Below are positions 1-64,000 of a stretch of 64,000 bases of DNA, piece after piece. A model generated the notes under the pieces. The model searched no databases. It saw nothing but the letters and a program-made list of their open reading frames with translations, and was not told the origin of the DNA. Within the stretch, counting starts at the first letter, position 1. Each line of letters begins with the position of its first letter. The translations under genes and the position numbers were made by a program. Source of the DNA: Apostichopus japonicus (taxonomy: Eukaryota; Echinodermata; Holothuroidea; Aspidochirotida; Stichopodidae); the NCBI RefSeq assembly GCF_037975245.1, contig NC_092575.1, positions 3,806,501 through 3,870,500 on the forward strand. Direction: 5' to 3'.

Positions 1-108
1 GTGCCATTCTGCCATAGGTACATTCCACCATAGGTTTGAAGCCTTTCCGCCATGGTGGAAACCTATGGTGGAATGGTATGGCGGTATGTACCTATTCCGG
101 AATGGCAC
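1..108. repeat. Long imperfect palindrome (foldback/MITE-like)
   Basis: The two halves are near reverse complements. GTGCCATTC at 1-9 pairs with GAATGGCAC at 100-108, ATAGGTACAT near 14-23 pairs with ATGTACCTAT, and TTCCACCATAGGTTT pairs with AAACCTATGGTGGAA around a short centre near 42-56. This would extrude as a cruciform or transcribe into a hairpin. The left end coincides with the window edge, so the true boundary is unknown. It could be a foldback transposon or a MITE; no coding capacity is visible. Confidence 0.8.
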
Positions 109-311
109 TAGATCCCATTGTCTCTAGTGCTTTCAGTCTATGGGGAAAGCAATTTTTATACAAACTATAACTTGTTTGGCCTAGTCAGTGACAGTTTTGT
201 GTTATCTGACTACTATATCTTATATAACCTCCATGTCATTTCATCCTTGTTTAGGAATCAAGACATTTTCTGATGGTTTGGGTGTAGGCCGAAGGTCCAG
301 GCTTTCCCAAA
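109..311 (+). other. PRPF8: PRPF8 5' flank / 5' UTR
   Basis: This is the non-coding stretch before the PRPF8 start codon. A plausible 3' splice site, ccttgtttag, ends at 254. The 5' UTR part carried by the first coding exon may therefore begin at 255, with an upstream non-coding exon before the palindrome or outside the window. No TATA box or other clear core promoter was recognised. Confidence 0.4.
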
Positions 312-35365
<35,054 letters not shown>

Positions 35366-35945
35366 AGGAACGTTTAATTGAGGAGGAGGATGAGATGATG
35401 ATTTAAAGAATTATTTTGTGAGTTCATTCGGATGAGGTGACATGATTGGTTGTCACACTATATTGTTTGTTGTCGTCAAGATTCCACTGAAAGGGAAAAT
35501 TATTTGACTGAAGGAACAATGAAAACCAGATACTTGTAGACTGGGGACTTTTTTCACACATTTGTAGTTGTGTGATAGGATGTTTAAATACTGTGTATAT
35601 AGAATTATTTTCTGTATTTGTTGTTAATCTGTAATTTAAGTTCCTATGAAGCTTAAGTTGGCTCCTTTTTTGTTAAATTTTACACTTATTTTGAGTTTTT
35701 GTGTTTTGTAAACTGTGTAAACATACCAAACATACTAAGATTTGCTTGCAGATTTCTCTGGCCAAGGGTGGTGGGTAAAGTCTAACAATGGAGCATGGTT
35801 TGTGCACAATGTACATTGCACTACCCAATGAAGCATGGTTTGTCAGATAGCCGAGTAAGGTCATTCATAATTATGATGTATAATAATTGTAAGTAAGCTT
35901 AAAAATGCATCTTGTAAATAAATGATGAAAATAAGAGTTTTTGTG
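35366..35945 (+). other. PRPF8: PRPF8 3' UTR
   Basis: Non-coding sequence after TAG, running to shortly after the AATAAA at 35917. It is AT-rich, with no introns or repeats recognised. The exact cleavage site is inferred only from the signal. Confidence 0.65.
35917..35922 (+). promoter_or_regulatory. PRPF8: Poly(A) signal AATAAA of PRPF8
   Basis: First canonical AATAAA downstream of the stop codon, about 550 bp after TAG, followed within 30 bp by T-rich sequence (gagtttttgtgtgt). Position and context fit the main polyadenylation site. Confidence 0.65.
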
Positions 35946-37762
35946 TGTACCTCTCAGTGTTAAAAATATTATTTTGACATGATACAATTGTTGTATCATC
36001 ATCACAGAACAAATCAAGGAGTAAGTTATTATTTCAACATCCGTTTGAGCATTATTATAATACATGTAACAAATGGTAGTTCATAGAGTCACAACTATAC
36101 CAAGAAAGGAATAATTTAGAAAAGGAATTCCAACAACATATCTGACAACATATCTGTGAGTAGTAACAGAACATTCTGTAATTCTTAACCTACCAGTGTA
36201 CCAGTATTAATAAGCAAAGTTATCATTTCTGGTGGTCAATCAAATTCATTCAACATAGGTTTCCAGCATTCCAAACCCGGCCACCGACACCTGATCTGTC
36301 AAGGTTAATACAGCAATTCATTCGTGGAAATAGATTCCCCAGGATCACTAAAATGACTGGTTAAAAACTTCAGAAACACAAACTGAGATATACAGAGCTT
36401 AAAAGGTTCAAGAAGGTCCATCAGCTTCACAGTTAAACATGTTAATGACTATTAATACCTGGTTATGCTTACTTTCTAAATGTCCCAAAAAGAGTCTAAT
36501 TCATGTCATGAAAATGGGACTTGATCATCTTGAAATGCATATTTAAAAGAAATTCTTTTTTAATAAGTTCAGTATCAGCCTGTAGTGCAAATAATACTTG
36601 AAAAATAGTTAGAAAAAGACTATATATATGTTTCAACGAGTTCATGTACATTGCATTTTTTGACTCACAAAATACTCTGTTCATTTTAATAATGTGCTTT
36701 CAATAAATGTGTGAAGTTTTATATTGTCAACAACAACAAGGCTACACACAAACTAAGAACACTAATATGCATATATTCTCTTCTCTTTGTCAAACCTGTT
36801 TTCAACCGATTAAAATTAAATTAAAAAGGTGCTTTTTTTGTAGTCACAATAGGGATGAATTCACAAAAGGAAGTGTAAAAAATAAAATTTTCTTCAAACT
36901 ATGGTATTATGTACAAACTATTTTCATAGAGATGACGAAAATAATATTAATAACAACTGCTATATAACTTTTTTTTCCAAAAAAATTCATTGCGAGAGAA
37001 AGGAATATAGATAATGCACCATCAAAGGAGAAAAAAAATGTGAATTTGAAGGAAATTAAAGATCTTGCACAGAATTAAGAAAAGACTACCGTTACCATTG
37101 CAGTACCAAGGAAAGAACCAATTTCAGCCATATATGCAAAATGTATGCATATATATATAGATATATATGTATGTGCTGTCGACTAAACTATTAAGGATTT
37201 ATTTTATAACCGCTGTAATTTTACGAGACCTTACGAAAAGGAAAGGAAAAAGGTTTTCGAATATGTGCAGGCCAAAAACTTAATAAAAGCCAGGAATGAA
37301 AGCTACATGGTAACTAATGCAGCAATTTAATGAAGAAACACACTCTTTCCTGTTATCTGCCTGAGGTAACCAAAAAAACTTAATACCAATTGGTGTTGGA
37401 AATGGAAAGGAGCAGGAAAAGGTTTGTTCATTCCTCGAAGCACATCCAATGTTATATACTTGGTGTTAACCAATATCAAGAAAAAAGACTAGCAAAATTT
37501 GTTAATTACCTTCCCCCTTGGACAAAAACTGAACTGCATCAATTCTTCAGTATAACATAATGTTCAAGGTACAGATAATCCTGTTCACCAATACATCTCT
37601 TGTATCACCATTGCCTCATTAATATGAAAAGCACCCTTTTGTGGGTTAGCATAATTTCTGACATTTTTGTGCTTATTTTGTCAGCTTTCATGAAGCAATT
37701 GCAGATTTTAAGATTATTAATGAGCGTCTTGCATATGGACAAAAAATTTCAAGATATTTTTT

Positions 37763-38037
37763 TAAGCGACCCGCATCTTGTAGCAATCCCACGCAACCTA
37801 CAGATTAATGTTCCCAATAGCCGATTCTACACATTCATAACATATTCTAGTCAAATTCATAACATATTCTAGTCAATTGTACACAGATCTTCAAACTGTC
37901 AATATAAATAGCAATAAACTTTTTAACAGATCAAAATTTTGTAAAACTGAATCTAATCTACAATAGCTCTCACTCCGTGAGATGGGAGTACCCCTAGAAC
38001 CCCTCGGGTGACCCCCTCAACCCTCTAATCATAAGCT
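37763..38037 (-). repeat. Dispersed repeat, copy 2 (inverted relative to copy 1)
   Basis: Reverse complement of the element at 31040-31258, with matching ends: agcgaccc (plus strand) against gggtcgcc, and gggtgaccccctca against the gagggggtcaccc end. It has a small internal duplication (cataacatattctagtcaa twice). The family is unknown to me; no ORF or obvious terminal repeats. Confidence 0.8.
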
Positions 38038-38094
38038 CTAATTATACGTAAGATTAATATATATTTCAGTCATTAACAATGGTATTGATTAACC

Positions 38095-38535
38095 ATGTAA
38101 CTGTAGGCATGTTGACAAATTTCTTCATCATCTTAGGTGGAATGATTTTGTTCACCTATTAATCTTGTAGCTATGTAGGCAAGTTTCGTCTTACCTGCAA
38201 TTTCACATTACCTTTCGGCAGGTGGAATGATAAGATTTATTTCACCTTACAAACCTTGTAGGTAATAAAGGAAAAATCCTACCTATACTTTCACACTTAC
38301 CTATGTCTGGGTGGAATCATTTAGCTCACATAAAAAAAATAAAATTGTAGGTAAAGAAACAACTTTATTAATTCCTCATCTTTTTACCTAAAATTGTACT
38401 GCCTATGTGCAGGAGGAATCATAAGATTGTGTAATATCTTTTTTTGTAAGATTTAGTAATATTTTATAAAATCTTATAATCCTGTAGGTATGTAGCAAAA
38501 CCTATGATTTCACTTGGCCAATGGTGCCAGCAAGA
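38095..38535. repeat. Degenerate ~95-bp tandem repeats
   Basis: Four to five diverged units recur, each with a variant of cttgtaggta, tttcaca(t/c)ttacct, and ggtggaat(c/g)at(a/t)agatt. Spacing is roughly 90-100 bp. The units have drifted too far for an exact consensus by eye. Confidence 0.65.
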
Positions 38536-38857
38536 ATCATTCAAATGAAAAAGGGCTCATATTTGGTAATTGATATCTTTGGAGCAACAGGGTCGGCAAT
38601 ATTGAAAGAAACATAACAGTCGATATGGTACGAACAAACCATTGGTATAGCATTTCAAGGTAAAATCTTAAAGCAATAGATGAGATATCTTGATTTTGAC
38701 AAACAAGGCACAAATCCTTCAGATTAAACAACCTCTCAGAGGAAATTTAAAGATTGTAGTTAACCCAGGATCTGGAAAGAAATGTTCTAGCCCGGGGAAA
38801 AAGCATTGTACAAAGATCTTTTGTGTCATAAATAGGTTTCAGACTTGGATGTCTTGG

Positions 38858-39224
38858 TTAAAGGGTGTGAAGACTCGCGCAAAAAGAAACGTCTAATGCC
38901 GGTAATCTGACCTTGTTTCGAATGAGGTGTAACAGAAGTGTTAGACACCACCATCGATCCCAGAAAATACACACACATTGCTTCCGCCGGTAATTAGACA
39001 CTAGTGTACAGTCAGTACATACAGCTGAGGTCAATACCCACAGCACAGTGTACAAACGATTCAGCTATGGACATCTCAGGTCCAGCTAAAGATAACAAGG
39101 TATCACGTTTCATTACTGTCTGCATTTTGTAGCGACAAGAGAAAACCTTCACTTGCAAGCAACAGAAAGTTAACTTTTTAAAGATGGCGGCACGCTGTTT
39201 TGGGTGAGTCTTCAATGCCTTTAA
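38858..39224 (-). mobile_element. TTAA-flanked MITE, copy 1
   Basis: A 367-bp element bounded by TTAA on both sides, with inverted ends TTAAAGGGTGTGAAGACT and AGTCTTCAATGCCTTTAA. It is about 90% similar, inverted, to 52524-52891. No ORF of transposase size. The TTAA target and short terminal inverted repeats suggest mobilisation by a piggyBac-type transposase, which is inference. It lies downstream of, or within, the PITPNM 3' UTR. Confidence 0.88.
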
Positions 39225-40580
39225 GGTGAGTTTACCTTGTTGGGCAACGACGGTGCGCAACAGGTCTTCGAAATTTGTTATTTGACAGTGCCCAGAAACT
39301 AAATATAAAGCTAGAATGAGTCCAGTAGTAAAAATTTGTCACAGCTACAGTTGCCTAGCATAACAAGATTAATTTTAATGTCAGAGCAAAACTCGAAGCA
39401 ACCAGGATGCAAGCCTTATTTCCTTTTTTGACGGTAGATCTTGATAGAGGAAAATAAACAAGAAAATCAGGCATGACAACCCACCAGTTTCGATCTCTAC
39501 CCCTCCCCTTCCCCCATGACAGCCCTCACTCATAACAACCAAACCTTGTAGATAATGTTAATATCTAGTGCTGTAAGACATGTTTCTGAAAAGGATACAA
39601 TTTTGGGGACATTTAAAAAAAATAGGAGAGTAATGGTACTTGCAAGAAACCACTATAAATTGATAATTTCAGAATTTTATCTTAATCTAGATCGGCAAAG
39701 GGAACCTAGTTGTTGATGACAAGCTCACTATTGTTATGCTAATTAGTAATGTTTTTTCTTTTGTACTTATTCCATGGTCACAATCCTACAAGGATTTTAT
39801 TGCCTTCCAAGTTCTTTTTGCTGTATTGTCTTGCAAAATTGAAAAATCTGTTTAAAGCAGTGACAAATGGCTCGCATATTTGACATCCTCCGAGAGACTC
39901 TCTCCGCTCGTTCAATAAAAGTAACAGGTGTACAACAACTTACAATAGACAAGGTGATTTGATTGACAATGATGACAAATACACCATCCCAAAAAGCTGT
40001 TGTTTTGCCGCAAGATGAATTTGATTAGAATGATACAGGTACGACATTTGGCAGTCTCATTCTAAGTATAAAAAGATACATCGAGGAGTATTTAAAACTT
40101 TTGTGCTCATTAAAACCATATAGAAAAATCTATGGACAGACACAGACATTTACAGACATTTTAAACTTTATACATCAAAATTGGGACTAAAAACAAGGAT
40201 ACACAACATATTCTATTTCTACAACACTGAAAGCAAACCGTCTCGTTCATCGTCGTCTCTGACTAAAAATTTCGCTCTCGTTCAGAGTAGTACTGAGCCC
40301 CAATGAGAGTGAATCGTGGCTGAGAGATTGCGTCGAAAAATGCAGATATCAACGTCTCTATCAAATGTCTCTCCCCTCTCCTCTCAAACTCATTTATCAT
40401 CTCAACCGTTTATGATAAACATCACCTTTCTCAGAATTCATATCCTCACCCGATCGTTTACGAAATCTTTTCTCCAAGCGAGCCTAAAAGGCTTGCAGAG
40501 ATTTCAAGAAATTTTCTTCAGCATTTGCTATCCTTTTTTGCTTCAAGAGTGAAACGTCCAACAAGTTTTCCGCCATCTCT

Positions 40581-60209
<19,629 letters not shown>

Positions 60210-63200
60210 CTGTAAAACAATCACAAAAAGTAAAAAACGTAGAAAGAAGTCTTGGCGGAAATATCCGTAGGGGACTCGCGTAGTTACCTTCTGAAGTTTA
60301 GATTTCTAAGGTTTATATGTAAAGGAGATCTTTGTGAACAATACTACACCTAAACAGCTAAGAAAAATCTTGTTCCACTTGGGAGGCATCTTAAGTTGAA
60401 AAGTTGTGTCTTTGACTCTGTCCATAATGTAAATCTGTGATATCAGAGCTGTCACCAGGAATTTGATTGTTTTTACTTTAAGTCTCTTTTGTTTTACCTC
60501 TCATAGTTTCCAAGGTTTTAAATGTTAACTCTGTTGACATTGAAACCATTGCTATCATTTAATTTATGTTTTTCATGAGGTTCAATATTTTAGATTCAGC
60601 ATTCGCAAAAGCCCAGGTCTACATTGCCGAAAATAAACTTTGCAAAAAATCAAGAAAAACAAAATGAAAATTGAAACAACATGTGGCTCCCATGATGTCA
60701 TATTTTAGACTTGCTCAAGTCTTCAGCCTTGTGTGTGATGAAACATCAAACCTGTGATATATCCCAAACGAAATCAGATTTTTCTTAGCAGTTCAATGAA
60801 GTTGTTCACGACAAATTATCTTTCTCACACAGATAATAATGACGTGTTTGTGTCTCCTGTAAGCTGTGAGTTGGATCAATGCGCTTCATTACACAACTAC
60901 AGTGTCATATATATATATATACATATATTTGTAATTCTCAGCCATTGTTGTCCCATTACTTAACAAGACACATTGCTACTAGCAGTACACATTTTACAAA
61001 TCAATATATGCACTTTTAATATTTCATGTCTGATCACCATCAAGTATATTAATATCATAAAAAAAAAGGCGGCTGGCCTGAATATAATTATTCAGAAATC
61101 AAGTCCTCATATCACAATTTCAAACATTGGGTAGCATCTTATTTTAATGGTATATTGTTGTGAAGCTAACAGACCATTTTGTTTAGAATAAATGCAATTT
61201 ATAGAACAATAGGTTTTAATTACTTAATGAAGACATCACCACTGACCAGCCAAAACAGCAGATATTATCATCAAGTTTTGCTTTAAGAGAAGCTGCAAAT
61301 TATTTACATTTTTACAAACATTTGTTTTTGTAAGTTTAAAAACACCTTGGAAATTACCAAACCAACTCTTAATGAACAAAACCTTCTCAGATATCCACTC
61401 CATTTCATCCATTTTCCTAGCCAATTCCATTTTTTGTGAAATTGTGTCCTGTATTATAAATGAATCATTTCTTTTAACCATCCTAAATTGCCATTTCCAA
61501 TGAAATAAAGACTTCAGCAGCCACTATAGGATTGATGAACAGGTTTAATTTTGTTACTGTAATTTATACCTATAAATGGATATATCTGAATTGTCCATAA
61601 AAACTCTGATAAGAAGAGGGAAAGCAGGAAAAAAAGAAAGAAAAAGATAAAAAAGGAGTTTCGATCCCCTCCACACATCCGTTCAATTTAGTATATCACC
61701 ATTCGTTAGCATAAATATCTCATCTATGTCTCACAATGAGTTCCAGCTCCGATGAAGCAACCTTTTACAGGATTCAAACTTAATATGCAGCAGTGTGCCT
61801 CCACACAAAAACTAGATTTGTTACCATGGAGATGCATCTTGCACCCCTCCTGAAATATTCATCGCTGGCGGGAGGCAATTAAGGGTATCAACAGTCTATT
61901 GAACTTGGTATTATGGAATTTTATATGTCAATATTTAAATAACAGCAAATAAAACAAATATTGCCAGCCAATTATGGATACAATTTTTTTTACTTCAGCA
62001 TTTATACATTTTCATTATACATAACAAATAGGTTTAAAATCTATTATAACATTAAACCAATAAAATCATCCAGTTTTAGTCAGAATATAAATATGGTCTG
62101 ATTTTGTTGCAAAATTTGTTTCAATTGTATAAAGTCAGTTTTGGTTCATCTATATGTGCTTTCAAATTTCCGACTGAAAATTTCTGGAAGGTATTATGCA
62201 ATATTATTTAATTATCAAATGGACTCAAGTCCTCGGTTATATGACTGAAAAGTAATTTAATGCTATGATGAAAACAGAGCTAGATCAAAGGGGAGGGGTC
62301 CTTTAGGGGGGCACAATTTGAGGATCACAGCCGGCACACAGCGAATAATTTCACGCAACAAGGTTAATTTGGAAAGTGAAGATTATTAATTGGAGAGGAA
62401 AATTGTTCAAAAAAAAATTGAAAAAGAAAATATATTTGAACAAAATCAAATTTTTACATATTTCTAACCTTTGTACCCCTGCACCGCCAAAAATTAAATT
62501 TTACCCATTGTCTGCATGATATGAACAATTTTAATTTTTATAGGTATTAATTGTATGGACGATCAATGGTTACCAGCAAGACTGAAAAAAAAATGCAAAG
62601 TATATATAAAATACCTCCACCATATAATGATATTAATCAAACCATTTTTTCTTTTGAAAGGCAGCTGAATATAAGGTATATTTCAGAGAGAGAGAGATGG
62701 GGGGGGGGGTGGTAGGGGGTGTGTAAGGGGTCAATACTCAAAGGTATTGTACCTGCTGCCTGTCCACATGATATTTGAAATTTACTGCTGGCCATCCCAC
62801 CACCATCCCTCCCCCCCCCTCCCCAGCAGTGTCAGGGGCCCTGCCACAATAGCAGGTTACATAGATTCGGTGCATTTTTTGCAATCAATCAATTGAAGTA
62901 GAATGGGCTGTTTGATATTGGCAAGGAAACGACCACGTACACGTACATGCACTACTATATCGTATCCCAATATGATTATTAACTGACTGCTAGGCGTAAC
63001 AATCTCTGCTTAAAGCAAGCTTTTCTGACCGCAAATGACCTTTTCAAAATAGTCACAACAAAATATGTGATAGAATTTCATCTACAGATAGATGAGATGA
63101 AATAGCTACAAAGATTACACGTTGCCTCACTGCGTGAATATGCCTTTATCAATTCTATGAAATAAGCAAAAGTAATACTACATGTACCCCTGACATATAA

Positions 63201-64000
63201 TCATCTTTCCCCCTCCTGCACCCCCCTCCCTCCCCTCCCCCTCCCCCCATTCAATTGACCTTTAACAATTGTTCTGTGTTCATACCTCTTATTTCACTAA
63301 TTTTCGACCCATTTTGTCAAAGTTTATCAAGTTACGGCAGTGCGTCTATCGCCATATAACTGTGTCAATTAAGTTTGGCCCCTATAATTCTTTGCCTCCC
63401 TCCCCCCCCCCTCCCCCATATAACCTTTAATGGATGTTACTACCTTCCGAGAGCCATTCGTTTTCACTTAAAATGCATTTTATCACCGATTGAACTGTTG
63501 TAAACTCTTTTGCCTATTGCTACATCCGCACTTTATCGCCCAATCATATTCTTGACTCCACTTGCTACGTCCATGCTTGATCATATTCTTGACTGTTGCA
63601 AAGAACGATGATTGCAATTAGCTATAAAAAATTTATTGCCTGAAGGAAATCAAACGCATAATTATGTGTGCATTTAACTGTTGACGGAATATATTCAAAA
63701 TTCATACCCACTTATTACGAAATATCAAATCTAGCCAAATTTGAATTACATAAGCAAAATGTACTTTGGCATTTGCTTACACTATATAATAAAGTTTAAT
63801 ACATATGTGAACTATTAATTAACAGAGTCCTTAAAATCGCTGTGAAGTTTTAACCGTAATTAATATGTTCCGATGAGTTTGATTCTGACGAGTGAAAGCG
63901 GCAAACGTACCATATGCAGACCATCACAAGGGTGAACCATTTGTAGGTTATGTATGTACATAAAAATTAATATGGCCCATAAAGCATTTTGGAGGGTTCT
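60210..64000. other. PITPNM intron or upstream sequence, no exon recognised
   Basis: A large intron is expected because the 81-nt exon at 60209 starts in phase 1. No segment here gave a recognisable Nir-family match with splice sites on the minus strand. It contains simple A/T runs, C-rich tracts (62805-62825, 63205-63250, 63400-63420) and nothing else I can name. Confidence 0.6.

Larger units (their letters stand above)
35946..40580. other. Tail-to-tail region between PRPF8 and PITPNM
   Basis: AT-rich, no convincing coding exon on either strand. It probably contains the PITPNM 3' UTR at its right end; several TTTATT (minus-strand AATAAA) are present, so the end cannot be fixed. It also holds a dispersed repeat (37763-38037), a degenerate array (38095-38535) and a MITE (38858-39224). 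Confidence 0.6.

Overview
The window is nuclear DNA of an intron-rich, AT-rich animal. It holds two convergent protein genes cut into short exons with GT-AG introns, tRNA-derived SINEs, MITE-like foldbacks and microsatellites. The encoded proteins are close to their vertebrate homologues, and the SINE style (a 'tatagcgctttaca' tail and a tRNA head) is one I associate with marine deuterostome invertebrates. An echinoderm is my best guess, but this is an inference and the species is not proven.

Layout. (1) 1-108 is a long imperfect palindrome. (2) 312-35365, + strand, is a complete PRPF8 (Prp8) gene with 41 coding exons whose lengths and phases join without a break into 2,362 codons plus TAG (human 2,335 aa). 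Its introns carry 13 complete H/ACA-box snoRNA-like units in three sequence families. Every intron from 23 to 32 holds exactly one, and introns 17, 21 and 34 hold the others. (3) 35366-40580 is the tail-to-tail region between the two genes: the PRPF8 3' UTR with AATAAA at 35917, a dispersed repeat, a degenerate tandem array and a TTAA-flanked MITE. (4) 40581 to at least 60209, - strand, is the 3' two thirds of a PITPNM (Nir/rdgB) gene. Thirteen secure exons and one tentative exon join in frame into 899 codons plus stop, covering the DDHD and LNS2 domains. The 5' part with the PITP domain lies beyond position 64000. Its introns hold a second, inverted copy of the MITE, SINEs, tandem repeats and a hammerhead-ribozyme-like hairpin on the transcribed strand at about 59680-59710.

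How it works together. PRPF8 encodes the catalytic-core scaffold protein of the U5 snRNP. Splicing of its own pre-mRNA would release the intronic snoRNAs, coupling a spliceosome gene to a dosage-amplified set of guide RNAs. PITPNM encodes a lipid-transfer and PA/DAG-sensing protein of ER-plasma-membrane contacts; I see no functional link between the two genes.

Most notable: the PRPF8 intronic snoRNA array with compensatory stem changes, the intronic hammerhead-like motif, and two independent tandem duplications that copy an exon-intron boundary (PRPF8 exon 12; PITPNM exon 46182-46450).
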